DNA of 52,406 nucleotides, taken from assembly GCF_002289565.1 (NCBI RefSeq), contig NZ_NTFY01000046.1, positions 1 through 52,406 of the forward strand. Direction: 5' to 3'. This document shows positions 26,569 to 35,678 of this stretch, piece by piece; position 1 is the stretch's first letter; the number at the start of each line of letters is the position of its first letter. Source of the DNA: Rhodopirellula sp. SM50. GTDB lineage: Bacteria > Planctomycetota > Planctomycetia > Pirellulales > Pirellulaceae. The position numbers were made by a program, and so were the translations under genes. A model generated the notes under the pieces. That model saw nothing but the letters and a program-made list of their open reading frames with translations. It was not told the DNA's origin and made no database searches.

Positions 26569-29514
26569 TTGGGCAATGCAGATTTGGGTCAACAATTGAA
26601 GTTCAAATACCGAGTGCCGCGTCCGAAAGTGTTGTCAGTCGTTCGGGCTCGGCAAAGCTTGCCGTCGGGCGAACGCTCCGGGATCCCACCGCAGGGCCAC
26701 AGGCCGGGTGGTGCAGAGCGGGCAAAGAGCGAAAAAGACGCGTCCGTGCCTCCGGTCGGATCGGCTCCACAGCCATCCCCCGCTGCAATCCTGCTTGCCG
26801 TCCTTGTCACCGTTTTCGCACTCTTAGATGGCTCCCCCGCGCGAGCCGATTTGTTCGATTCGCTCGATGCCTATCCGCCCCGCTGGCACCTGGACACTTC
26901 CGATTGCGACGCGCGCGTGATCGATCACAAGAACCTCGCCGGTGGCGGGGTTGATGGTGGCGGTTGCGAGTCGCTGACGTTCCAAGCCGGCGTCGGTAGC
27001 GAGTCGATCTTGATCTATCCGATCGAACCGGTTCGCGCGTTCAATGATCTGGTGGCCAACGTTTCGATCATGAGTGCCCGCAAGGGCGCACGGGTCGGCT
27101 TCCGAGTTCGGTTTCCGTTCGTCCGAGATCCACAGACCCGACGTCCCGTCGCGGCGATCATTTATGGCGCGACGTATGAGCACCCCGGCAAATTTCAATC
27201 GCTGGGGATCGGCAATGTGGAGCGCGAGCTGCGAATCAAAATCGCAAAGCTACGCTCGGTCCACGGTAGTGATGCGAACGTCAAGAATCCCTACATCGAT
27301 GCGATTGCGATCAACGCCTACAGCGGTCCCGGGACGACGACGTTGCGGATCGATCAGGTGTCCGTACGCGGAATGATTCCGGTGGGGGATCATGGCCGCG
27401 TCGAAATGGTTCCGCCGAGTCGTGAAACGGAAACGGTGGACGCCCCCGGCGAAATCGGTTCGCTCCAGGCGCCGCGCTTGTTGCAGATGCGACGCCCCGC
27501 CGCACAGCCAGAACGCTCCGGAAAGAACGTCGTTGCGTCGGCGTTTCCGCAGGACAACGTGATTCGCATCCTGGAACATCGTGGCGAACCTCTCGACTGG
27601 GTTCGGTCGTTGGGTTTCGATGCGGTCTTGTTGTCGCGTCCCCCGACCGCGGATCTATTGCGCGACGCGATCCAGTCGCAATTGCTCGTTTACGCTCCGC
27701 CGCCGGTGGCGCCCGATCCGACGATCTCCGCGCTGCTCGATCCCGTGATGGCGTGGTACCTGGGCGGGGGCGTCGCGTTGGACAACTCGCGTGTTTCACA
27801 AACCGATCAAACCGTTCGGCGTCTGCGGCTGTTCCCCGAGACCTGGCAACGCCCGATCGTGATTGCGCCGGTCGAACGTTGGGCGGGTTATGCGTCAGTC
27901 GCCGATGCGATTGTTTCCGACGCAGCGCTCCGCAGTCGGGGACTGTTGGCCGCGGAACAGACGCTGCTGTACCAAGATCGTCGCGCGCGAATCGGCAGCG
28001 GCACCGAAGTGGCTGTTGCCATCGAATCATCACCCCCGAAAAAATTGGCGGAGATGAATCGATCGATCAGTGCTGCGATCGGGGCGCCCCCGGGAGGCAA
28101 CTTTCGCTGGCATTCCATGTTCACTCAAGTCGTCCAATCGCTTGAACAATCACCGCGCGCGATCGTGTTTCGATCACACGAGTCGCTCGTCTCCGGTTCG
28201 GTGTTCGCCCACCAGCGGTCGATGGCGCTCAGCTATGTCAATCGATTTGTGGCCATGATGGGGCCGTGGATCGCCTCGTCACGCCCGGCTGCGCCGTATC
28301 GGATTCGCGGCGCCGCCTATCGCTGTGGCCGATTGGACGCCGACGGAGACCAGTTCTTGCTGGTGACGTCTGACCAGTCGGTTCGCGATCAGGTCCTGGC
28401 GGGTGACGGCCGCGCCGTCGAGATCTTGTTGCCGCCGGAGATGGTGCATCGCACTGCGTGGCGATTGACCAATTTTTCGGCCCAGCGGATCGACATCGCC
28501 CCGACACCCACCGGTGCCCGGATCGAGATCGTTTCACCGGATGTCGCGGAGGTCATCGTGATCAGTGCCGATTCGTCGCTGGGCGCCCGGCTTGACCAGT
28601 CCGCGCGACGCTTTGCCGCCAGGGCAGCTTCGGATCGGTGGCAGTTGTGCGTCGATCAGGTCCGTCAGATTCGTCAAGACTGGGATCATGCCGTCAGCTC
28701 CGGCGCGACCGAGGCGATCATGCCGGTCGACCTGCTTACCGCGGCGCGTCGAACGCTCGATGACGCCGAGGCTGTGTTTCGTGCCGGCGACGCCGAGGCA
28801 ACGTTGCGACTCTCTCGCCGCGCCGATGCCTGGTCCGTTCGATCCAGTCTGCAGCTTTCCCAGGCACTGTTGTCGGGGACCCTGCCATCGTTTTCGCCGC
28901 GACACGTCAGCAGCCCGCCGATCGATGAAGGCCGTCCGACTCTGCAAACGGCGTGGCAGCCCCTGATGGGAGACGAGGGCTGGAGCGAGAATTTGATCGC
29001 AACCGGCGGCTTGGACCAGCCCGATGTCTTGTCGTCCGGCGGCTGGACGTTTGGGCAACGGAAATTGGTTCGGGCGCAGTCCGACGCCCGCTGGATGTCC
29101 CGCGGATTCTTCAGCGGCCAAGGCGCAATCGCTCTGTCCGCTGCCGCGACGGCCGGTGAGTCACTCGGCGGCGGCTATGAAGGCACGATCGCGATTCTCT
29201 CCAGCCCCACGGTCAGGATTCAACCCAACCAGGCCGTTCGCGTCGATGCGATGATTCGCACGATCGGGTTCGGTGCGCCGCACCAGGGGATTCTAGTCTA
29301 TGACAATTTAGGCGGCCAAGAGATGGGGATCTTAGTTCGCGGCGCCACCGACTGGACTCCGATTCGGCTGTACCGGCAAAGCACCGGAGAGACGGAGGTG
29401 CGCGTGATGTTTGAAGTGATCGGCGATGGAGAAGCCGTGGTCGACGAAGTGGGAATTCGCGTCTGGGATCCCGCCCCGTTGCCCGCACTTCCCTTGCGGA
29501 GTATCACTCCCTAG
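26569..29514 (+). CDS. Large secreted protein, possible glycoside-hydrolase-like barrel plus carbohydrate-binding domain
   Basis: Up to 981 residues. A hydrophobic export segment (about 70-90, PAAILLAVLVTVFALL, then SPARA-D) is preceded by an unusually long polar stretch, and no ATG lies in frame nearby; TTG at 26569 or GTG at 26629 or 26746 are the options. After a beta-rich N-domain (130-290), a region with WVRSLGFDAVLLSRPP, AIQSQLLVYAPPP and AWYLGGGV resembles the barrel start of glycosidase-like proteins. The C-terminal part, about 780-970, has a jelly-roll flavour (GESLGGGYEGTIAIL, then VRVDAMIRTIGFG, and a final EAVVDEVGIRVW). No catalytic acids could be assigned, so enzyme activity is a guess. 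Confidence 0.7.
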   Translation: MGNADLGQQLKFKYRVPRPKVLSVVRARQSLPSGERSGIPPQGHRPGGAERAKSEKDASVPPVGSAPQPSPAAILLAVLVTVFALLDGSPARADLFDSLDAYPPRWHLDTSDCDARVIDHKNLAGGGVDGGGCESLTFQAGVGSESILIYPIEPVRAFNDLVANVSIMSARKGARVGFRVRFPFVRDPQTRRPVAAIIYGATYEHPGKFQSLGIGNVERELRIKIAKLRSVHGSDANVKNPYIDAIAINAYSGPGTTTLRIDQVSVRGMIPVGDHGRVEMVPPSRETETVDAPGEIGSLQAPRLLQMRRPAAQPERSGKNVVASAFPQDNVIRILEHRGEPLDWVRSLGFDAVLLSRPPTADLLRDAIQSQLLVYAPPPVAPDPTISALLDPVMAWYLGGGVALDNSRVSQTDQTVRRLRLFPETWQRPIVIAPVERWAGYASVADAIVSDAALRSRGLLAAEQTLLYQDRRARIGSGTEVAVAIESSPPKKLAEMNRSISAAIGAPPGGNFRWHSMFTQVVQSLEQSPRAIVFRSHESLVSGSVFAHQRSMALSYVNRFVAMMGPWIASSRPAAPYRIRGAAYRCGRLDADGDQFLLVTSDQSVRDQVLAGDGRAVEILLPPEMVHRTAWRLTNFSAQRIDIAPTPTGARIEIVSPDVAEVIVISADSSLGARLDQSARRFAARAASDRWQLCVDQVRQIRQDWDHAVSSGATEAIMPVDLLTAARRTLDDAEAVFRAGDAEATLRLSRRADAWSVRSSLQLSQALLSGTLPSFSPRHVSSPPIDEGRPTLQTAWQPLMGDEGWSENLIATGGLDQPDVLSSGGWTFGQRKLVRAQSDARWMSRGFFSGQGAIALSAAATAGESLGGGYEGTIAILSSPTVRIQPNQAVRVDAMIRTIGFGAPHQGILVYDNLGGQEMGILVRGATDWTPIRLYRQSTGETEVRVMFEVIGDGEAVVDEVGIRVWDPAPLPALPLRSITP

Positions 29515-29593
29515 CTCCGGCACGTTCGCATTTTGTTTACGCTGTTGGCAATCACTCCTACATACGCAAGATAAAAATCCCGAGCCGTCAAGC

Positions 29594-30391
29594 ATGCCAA
29601 CGACCATCAATGGAATTGGGACCCAGTACTACGGCCGAAAAAACCCGCGGGTTTATGGCGGTATCTGTGAATCATGCCAGCGACATGTGACGCTGACCGA
29701 CTACGAGACCGGTTACTACGTCGTTGTGCTGTTCATCCCAGTTATCCCGCTGGGAAAGAAACAGATCATCGGGGAATGTTCGGCCTGTCGGCGGCACCGT
29801 GTGATGCCGCTCAAAGAATGGGAGCGAATCAAAGAAGAGAACCTGGAGAACGGGTTGGCCAGCTTGGCGGATAACATGGACGATCCGTCCAAGGCGCTCG
29901 AGTTGCTGCAGAGCATGACTGTCTTCAATCAGCTTGACGAAGCGATGGAGCTTGCGGCGGCTACCGCCAAGCAGCATGCCAAGGACTTCGACACCCTGAT
30001 CGACATCGGGTCGTGGTATGAACGTCAAGGACAGACCGAGCTGTCGAATCGTTGTTTCGACCAGGCGATCGCGCTGGACCCCGCGCATCCGACCAGCAAA
30101 CGGATCCAAGGCGTCGACGCACTTCAGTCGGGCAACCCGAACGAGGCTGCGAAATACTTTGAGCCACTGCGCAAGTCGGCCGACTTCTACGACCCCTCCT
30201 TGTTCTACATGTTGGCCAACGCCTATCAAGCCAAGGAAATGCACGAAGAGGCGCTGGAAGAGTTCAAGGATCTGTTGGCTCGAATCCCCGAGTTCGGCAA
30301 AGACAAGGAGTTCCGCAAAGCCGTCAAGAAATCTGAAAAGGCGATCGGAAGCCCCACATCACTCCTGCCCAAGAAAGGGCTGTTCGGTTGA
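29594..30391 (+). CDS. Zinc-ribbon and TPR protein
   Basis: 265 residues. The N-terminus carries two CxxC pairs, CESC at about 23-26 and CSAC at about 62-65, with YYVVVLFIPVIPLGKK between them, the pattern of zinc-ribbon membrane-associated domains that keep a hydrophobic FIPxxPL loop. The rest is helical TPR-like: SKALELLQSM, DEAMELAAATAKQH, LSNRCFDQAIALDPAHP, NPNEAAKYFEPL and HEEALEEFKDLLARIP. It probably serves as a scaffold; partners are unknown. The frame is open upstream into the end of the large protein gene, but ATG 29594 begins the conserved part and sits 77 bp after that gene's stop. Confidence 0.85.
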   Translation: MPTTINGIGTQYYGRKNPRVYGGICESCQRHVTLTDYETGYYVVVLFIPVIPLGKKQIIGECSACRRHRVMPLKEWERIKEENLENGLASLADNMDDPSKALELLQSMTVFNQLDEAMELAAATAKQHAKDFDTLIDIGSWYERQGQTELSNRCFDQAIALDPAHPTSKRIQGVDALQSGNPNEAAKYFEPLRKSADFYDPSLFYMLANAYQAKEMHEEALEEFKDLLARIPEFGKDKEFRKAVKKSEKAIGSPTSLLPKKGLFG

Positions 30392-31146
30392 TCCCGCTGT
30401 AAACATCAGTGAGACAGAAGTGCCCGTTCGCCAATCAACCGATGGGCTCGGTTGGGCAATTGGCCGGGCCGTTGGCCCTGGATTTCGGGCCAACGGCCCA
30501 TTGGTTTATCTAGCCCAGTCCGAAGGGCTGGGTTATGGAAAAGGCACGCGTGATGAGGGCCGAAGGTCCGGTCCGTTGCATCCTCGCGGCGAACAAATGG
30601 CCGGGCCGTTGGCCCTGCGTGGACATGGATGTCCGAATTACCCAGCCCGAAGGGCTGGGCTAGGCAATTGACCGGGCCGTTGGCCCTGGATTTCGGGCCA
30701 ACGGCCCATTGGATTACCTAGCCCAGTCCGAAGGGCTGGGTAACGGGAAAAAACACGCGTGATGAGGGCCGAAGGTCCGGTCCGTTGCATCCTCGCGGCG
30801 AACAAATGGCCGGGCCGTTGGCCCTGCGTGGACATGGATGTCCGATTACCCAGCCCGATGGGCTGGGCTAGGCAATGGACCGGGCCGTTGGCCCTGGATT
30901 TGCCGCGTGCCGGTTTAGATCGTTTTGTGGGGCTGGATTCGCAAGCTGGAAGCTTGCGCAACGGGGGTGTACGGTATTTTGCCGGGGCGGGTACGACGAA
31001 TGAGTGGTTCGTACTCGGTTTTGGGGCGATGCCCGTGAGATCGATGTCGCTCTGCGGTCACCCATTGTCGTGCGTTGCGGCTGCTATAATTGGCGACCCT
31101 GGTTCCCGGCCCTCCCTCGCATTTTTCGTTAGCGATCAGCATTGCC
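30392..31146. repeat. 208-bp tandem palindromic repeat array and flank
   Basis: The 755-bp gap holds two full 208-bp units (30455-30662 and 30663-30870) and a third cut short at about 30905. Each contains several hairpins: gggccgttggccc palindromes, cagcccgaagggctgg, and gggccgaaggtccggtcc. Downstream lie one cgcaagctggaagcttgcg unit (about 30938-30957) and about 190 bp with no feature before the Tat oxidoreductase. No gene is supported here. Confidence 0.9.
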
Positions 31147-32427
31147 ATGTCAAACCGAAGAACTCTTTTGAAAGCTGCCGGCCTGGCCGCGGTTTCTCAT
31201 GTTGCCCTGAGGACCGCGCTGCGTCCCGCCCCGGCCAGTGCCGCCGCCAGCGAACGCATCCGTTTGGGGGTGATCGGGATTGGCCCGCGTTGTCGATATG
31301 TTTTGGGCGGCATGCTGAAACATGCCGATGTTCAGTGCGTGACCATCGCCGATGTCCAAGCCTCGCGCCGCGAACAGGGCAAACAGTTGGTCGATCAGCA
31401 GTACGGCGACACGAACTGCGAAACCGTGATTGACTTTCGCAGGGTACTCGACCGCAAGGACATCGATGCGGTCCTGATTGCGACCGGTGATCGATGGCAT
31501 GCGACCGCGTCGATGTTGGCCGCCGAAGCCGGCAAAGATGTTTACAGTGAAAAGCCATGCGGGATCACGATCGATCTGTGCCGCCGACTCTCCGACACCA
31601 TTGCCCGAACCGGTCGCGTCTTTCAAGCCGGGACGCAGCGGCGCACGGTCGCGAACTTTGCCCAGGCCGTCGAGCTGGCTCAGACGGGAAAACTCGGCAA
31701 GCTTCAGAAACTGCACGCCACGGTTTACATTCCCGAGATCAACACGACCTGGTTGCCGGGACAACCGACGCCGGATCCGAAGGTGTGCGACTGGAACATG
31801 TGGCTCGGCCCGGCGGCGTGGCGACCGTTCCATCAAGACTACGTGAATGGTCGTTGGCGCGGTTACGTTGATTTTGATTCGGGGGCACGGTTGTTGGATT
31901 GGGGCGCCCATACCGTCGACTTGTGCCAGTGGGCCAACCAATCCGATGACACGATTCCCGTGGAGTACTCGCCGGATGAAACAGGCATCACGGCACGCTA
32001 CGAAAACGGTGTGGAACTGAGAATCCATTTCTTGGAAACACCGTTCGGTGAGCGTCCCGGCTGGGTGCAATCGTTGGGCACCTGTCCGGTTCGTTTCGAA
32101 GGCACCGAGGGATCCGTCGAAGTCGGCGATAGCGGTGGCATCGTGATCAAGCCCGAATCGATCGGCAGGGGGTTGCCGCAATTGCCGAAGAAGGAGTCCG
32201 GTTTGGACGTGGAGGCTCATTCGAGAAACTTCTTGGACTGCATCAAGTCTCGTGAGTTGCCCAACGCAAACCATATCGTCATGCGTCGATCGCACACCGC
32301 ATCCCACGCCGCCGCGTTGTCCTGGTTGCTGCAGCGGAAGCTGCAGATGGATCCGTCGACGGAGACGTTCGTCGGCGATGACGAGGCAAACCGATTACGG
32401 TTCCGCCCCGAGCGGGATTGGGCGTAA
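31147..32427 (+). CDS. Tat-exported Gfo/Idh/MocA family oxidoreductase
   Basis: 426 residues. The leader MSNRRTLLKAAG has the twin-arginine pair at 4-5, a hydrophobic region and an Ala-rich cleavage zone near ASAA, so the protein is exported folded with its cofactor. The Rossmann nucleotide site reads RLGVIGIGPR, followed by VLIATGDRWHA, the family's EKPCG motif and, near the middle, GARLLDWGAHTVDLCQW. The C-terminal sheet domain ends in the usual HTASHAAALSW region. Exported Gfo/Idh/MocA enzymes are frequent in Planctomycetes and may carry a bound nucleotide while acting on sugars; the substrate is not readable. The ATG at 31147 is chosen over an upstream extension because it begins the Tat signal. 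Confidence 0.93.
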   Translation: MSNRRTLLKAAGLAAVSHVALRTALRPAPASAAASERIRLGVIGIGPRCRYVLGGMLKHADVQCVTIADVQASRREQGKQLVDQQYGDTNCETVIDFRRVLDRKDIDAVLIATGDRWHATASMLAAEAGKDVYSEKPCGITIDLCRRLSDTIARTGRVFQAGTQRRTVANFAQAVELAQTGKLGKLQKLHATVYIPEINTTWLPGQPTPDPKVCDWNMWLGPAAWRPFHQDYVNGRWRGYVDFDSGARLLDWGAHTVDLCQWANQSDDTIPVEYSPDETGITARYENGVELRIHFLETPFGERPGWVQSLGTCPVRFEGTEGSVEVGDSGGIVIKPESIGRGLPQLPKKESGLDVEAHSRNFLDCIKSRELPNANHIVMRRSHTASHAAALSWLLQRKLQMDPSTETFVGDDEANRLRFRPERDWA

Positions 32428-32805
32428 GTTGCCGGGTTGCTTTCCTATTTGAACGGTGAGTTTGGACTTGCAATTTGCCGTTCGACCCTCCTCTCGCTTT
32501 GCTCGACCCTCCCTGCCACGGAGGGTGACTCTCGCGTCTGAAATCTGCTCGAAAGCTTTAGGCCAATACCGCTAAGATAAGCGTGGTTTGCTCAACTCGG
32601 TGCCCGTAGGCTCGCGCCAAACGGCTGATATTCGTTTGACATCAGCCGGTTCGCGCCAGCGCGAGCGGCCTTCCCGTCGAGCTTAACTTAGCGGTATTGA
32701 GCTTTAGGCGGTGGGCGGACATCCTGCAGAAAAGCTTGGAATGCTTTAAACTGTCGCGGGCAAGGCTCGCGACTGCTCGCGGTTGACCTGACCCACCGAA
32801 TCCTC
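32428..32805. repeat. 378-bp gap with nested palindromic element
   Basis: The element at about 32555-32707 is a second copy of the middle and inner parts of the one at 18037: arms gctttaggccaataccgc (32555) and gcggtattgagctttag (ending 32707) around the shared inner hairpin. A small hairpin, accctccctgccacggagggt, lies at about 32508-32528, a plausible terminator for the oxidoreductase. No gene is seen. Confidence 0.85.
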
Positions 32806-34077
32806 ATGAATCACCCGATGCCTTTCAGGTTCAAAATGCTCCGCTCTCGATCTTCCATCTGTTGTGTCGCTGTCTTCGCACTGGCGTTGACTTCTTGCGG
32901 CGTCGATGCCGACGATTGGCTCGGGTTTCGCGGCGACGGTCGCTCGTTTGCGCCCGAAGCGAATACCCCTGCCGAATTTGATGCCGAGTCCGGCAAGAAC
33001 ATTGCGTGGCGGGTGGCGACGACGGGGCGGGGAATCGGCGGCCCGCTGGTCATCGGGGATCAAGTCATCGTGACCGGATGCGGCGGAGAAGACGAACGGG
33101 ACCTGTATGTCGAATCTTATTCGGTCGTCGATGGAACGATGCAGTGGTCACGGCCGATGCGTGCGACCGGTCGACCGTTCACGCACCCGACCAGTTCCAA
33201 CGCGTCCCCCACGCCGGCGAGCGACGGCGAGCGGATCTTTGCCTTGTTCAGCAGCTGCGATCTGGTCTGCTATGATCTCGCCGGGCATTTGGTGTGGTAC
33301 CGGGCATTGGCAATCGACCGTCCCAAGACGGGCAACGACATCAGCATGAGCAGTTCACCGGTTGTGGTCGACGGCGTGGTTGTCGTGCAGCTGGAAAACC
33401 AAGGCGACTCGTTTGCGGCGGGGATCGATGCCGAGTCCGGCGAGATCTTGTGGACCAACGCGCGAAACGCGTCGTCCAACTGGTCGTCGCCACAACCAGT
33501 TCAAACCGAAGACGGCCTCTCGGCCGTCGCGATGCACAACGGCCGGGGAGTGGAATTGGTGGATGTCAAAACCGGCAACGTGCTCAAACGCTTTGACGTC
33601 TCCGGCGATGGAACCGCGTCGAGTACGTTTGCCTCGCCCTACATCATCGTTCCCGGACAATCCACCACGGCGATCCGATTGAGTGCGGCGGAGACCGTGG
33701 GCGAAGATGCCGTGGCGACGATCCAGTGGCAGAGCAACAAGCTTCGCCCGCAACGCTGCAGTCCGGTCGCATCGAACGATCGAATCTACATGGGACGCGG
33801 AAGCACCTTGATGGCCGGTTCGATTAGCGACGGATCAATCCTCTGGCAAGCGCGGCTCGGTAAGTTGAGTAACGTTTGGGCCACTCCGGTGATGACGGCC
33901 ACGGGGATTTACATCGTCGGTTCGGATGGGAAAGTGATCGTCGTCGCCGATCAAGGCGACAAGGGCGAAGTGATCGGGGAATCGGAGCTCGGCGAGTCGG
34001 TGTTGGCCAGCCCGGCGGTCAGCGGCGACGCCCTGTACTTTCGCGGCGAACGCGCATTGATCAAGGTTGCGAACTGA
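32806..34077 (+). CDS. PQQ/BamB-like beta-propeller lipoprotein
   Basis: 423 residues. A lipoprotein signal with LTSC at 28-31 follows a short basic start. The mature part is a repeated propeller with PQQ-like blades: DWLGFRGDGRS, IAWRVATTGRGIGGPLVIGDQVIVTGC, then repeated units with LVWYRAL, SSPVVVDGVVVVQLEN, AESGEILWT, GTASSTFASPYII, and SPVASNDRIYMG. Planctomycetes have many such outer-membrane-assembly-like or PQQ-type propellers; no quinone or metal ligand could be assigned, so the role may be purely structural. Alternative starts are ATGs at codons 5 and 11. Convergent with the UvrC-like gene across two hairpins. Confidence 0.85.
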   Translation: MNHPMPFRFKMLRSRSSICCVAVFALALTSCGVDADDWLGFRGDGRSFAPEANTPAEFDAESGKNIAWRVATTGRGIGGPLVIGDQVIVTGCGGEDERDLYVESYSVVDGTMQWSRPMRATGRPFTHPTSSNASPTPASDGERIFALFSSCDLVCYDLAGHLVWYRALAIDRPKTGNDISMSSSPVVVDGVVVVQLENQGDSFAAGIDAESGEILWTNARNASSNWSSPQPVQTEDGLSAVAMHNGRGVELVDVKTGNVLKRFDVSGDGTASSTFASPYIIVPGQSTTAIRLSAAETVGEDAVATIQWQSNKLRPQRCSPVASNDRIYMGRGSTLMAGSISDGSILWQARLGKLSNVWATPVMTATGIYIVGSDGKVIVVADQGDKGEVIGESELGESVLASPAVSGDALYFRGERALIKVAN

Positions 34078-34099
34078 AATTCACTCCGACCTGTCAGTT

Positions 34100-34137
34100 G
34101 ATCCCAGCTTCCTAGTTTGATCCCAGCTTCCTAGTTT
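34100..34137. repeat. 19-bp tandem duplication
   Basis: gatcccagcttcctagttt occurs twice in a row just after the propeller gene's stop. Its meaning is unclear; it is a simple local duplication. Confidence 0.85.
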
Positions 34138-34164
34138 GCCTGCTTAGGATCGTCGGAGCAATAA

Positions 34165-34221
34165 GTGGGATAGGCTTCCAGCCTGTCATGACGAAAACGA
34201 CAGGCTGGAAGCCTATCCCAC
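34165..34221. terminator. Hairpin between convergent genes (gataggcttccagcctgtc family), copy 3
   Basis: Perfect 23-nt arms (34165-34187 and 34199-34221), loop 11 nt, between the ends of the propeller lipoprotein and the GIY-YIG gene. Confidence 0.8.
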
Positions 34222-34260
34222 ACCCAATTCCCGTCACTTATTGTTCCGGCTTTCCTTACC

Positions 34261-34283
34261 AAAAAGGTGTCGGACACCTTTTT
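34261..34283. terminator. Bidirectional intrinsic-terminator-like palindrome
   Basis: aaaaaggtgtc and gacaccttttt form an 11-bp perfect stem with one central g, ending in T runs on both strands, 3 bp before the stop codon of the minus-strand GIY-YIG gene. The symmetry suits termination in either direction. It is a different family from the adjacent longer hairpin. Confidence 0.75.
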
Positions 34284-34285
34284 CG

Positions 34286-35470
34286 CTAGGCGGTCATGGA
34301 TTTGCGATAGTACTTTCGTCCGGCTTGGTCGGGCGCGAAGGTTCGATCGAGTTCGGCGGGATTTTTTTTGAACCAGGATGCGACCGTGCCGAGCGTGTAG
34401 GGGAACGGGCCGTGGCCGCGGTCGGCGGAGCTTTCCAAGGTCGCTTTCCAGCTGCTGATGATCGGCTTGATCGCTTGATAGCCGTCTCGACCGATCGGTG
34501 TGGCAGCGACGGCGCTGACTTCGCCGCAATGAATCAGGTACCAGGTGTGGCACCCGTCATAGCCCGGGACCGCGTAGACAAAGCTGAATTTGCGACGCGC
34601 GTTGGCCAACAGGGTCAGTTTACGGTGCACGTAGCGGAGCGATTTGAGCGTCTGGTATGCCCTGCCGGCGAGTTCGTATTGTCGATTGGCCGAAGCGGAT
34701 TCCATTTGATCCTGGAGTGCGATCAACGGTTCATCGTTGAATCCGTCCAGAAAGCTTTCCGCCGCGTTGACTTGACTGGCATATTCGCTGCGCGTGCAGG
34801 CGGCCGCACACGGGCCCAAGCAGGTGTTCAATTCCAACCGCAGACAGCCGGGGCGATGATCGATTTGGAACAGTGAAAGTTGTTCGGCAAACTCGAAGGT
34901 TTGTTGTTGGCTGCAATCGCGCAACCGAAACACTTTGTTGAGTGCGTCGACGGCGTTGGCCATCCGTTTGGCACCGAAGAACGGTCCCTGCAGTGCGATG
35001 TAGTCTTTGGGGATTTTAGGCGAAAGGAAGAACTGGGGGGCCGGCGCACGTCCCAGGCACAGGTAGACCGGCCGTTGACGTTTGGGAACGCCTTGGACGT
35101 TCCACCGCGGCGTGAATTGGCGAATCAGCTGTTGTTCGCGCAGCAAGGCCGCAAACTCACTCGGTTGCGTCTCCCATTGGATCGCGCGGGTGTTTTCGAT
35201 GATCCGCCCGCCTTTTTCGTCTTCGTTGGCGGCGCTGAAATAGCTGAGCAGCCGATTTCGCAGCGACTTGCTCTTGCCCACATAGATCAGATCCCCGGAA
35301 CGATCGAGCATGCCGTAGACACCCGGCACCCTGGGGCAGGATTGGTGAATTTGGCGTTTCAGCTGTTCTTTGGTCGTGGCCCCGACGGCTTCGATCGGGC
35401 GAGCGACGCGGGGATTGAAGGGATCGATCCCGAATCCAAATTCGTCGTGATTTGGCGATAGCACGTCCAC
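34286..35470 (-). CDS. UvrC-like GIY-YIG endonuclease without the C-terminal nuclease half
   Basis: 394 residues. The GIY-YIG domain begins PGVYGMLDRSGDLIYVGKSKSLRNRL (split: PGVYGM at about 48-53, IYVGKSKSLRNR after it). A cysteine-rich segment follows (CLRLELNTCLGPCAAAC), similar to the UvrC region reported to bind an Fe-S cluster, and then a UVR-like helical pair (AESFLDGFNDEPL, YELAGRAYQTLKSL). UvrC proper has another half with an RNaseH-like nuclease and HhH repeats that is missing here. The protein therefore resembles Cho or the N-terminal half of UvrC and would cut 3' of DNA lesions. The start is GTG at 35470. A separate full uvrC elsewhere in the genome is expected. Confidence 0.85.
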   Translation of the reverse strand: MDVLSPNHDEFGFGIDPFNPRVARPIEAVGATTKEQLKRQIHQSCPRVPGVYGMLDRSGDLIYVGKSKSLRNRLLSYFSAANEDEKGGRIIENTRAIQWETQPSEFAALLREQQLIRQFTPRWNVQGVPKRQRPVYLCLGRAPAPQFFLSPKIPKDYIALQGPFFGAKRMANAVDALNKVFRLRDCSQQQTFEFAEQLSLFQIDHRPGCLRLELNTCLGPCAAACTRSEYASQVNAAESFLDGFNDEPLIALQDQMESASANRQYELAGRAYQTLKSLRYVHRKLTLLANARRKFSFVYAVPGYDGCHTWYLIHCGEVSAVAATPIGRDGYQAIKPIISSWKATLESSADRGHGPFPYTLGTVASWFKKNPAELDRTFAPDQAGRKYYRKSMTA

Positions 35471-35678
35471 GTGGAACCCTTCCCTGAGATTTCTTCACCG
35501 GCGATCAATCGGACCATTATGACCGAAACCGGGGCGGATTGAAAATCGCAGTTTCCGGCCGGGTGTTTGGAGGCCGGTCGCTGGCGAAGATTGGGGTGGG
35601 GTGCCGGTCGCTGACACGTCCCGCTGGGGCGCCTCAGCACGTGGCGTGAGCCAGTGGCGGGTGGGGATGGCTGAGGGG

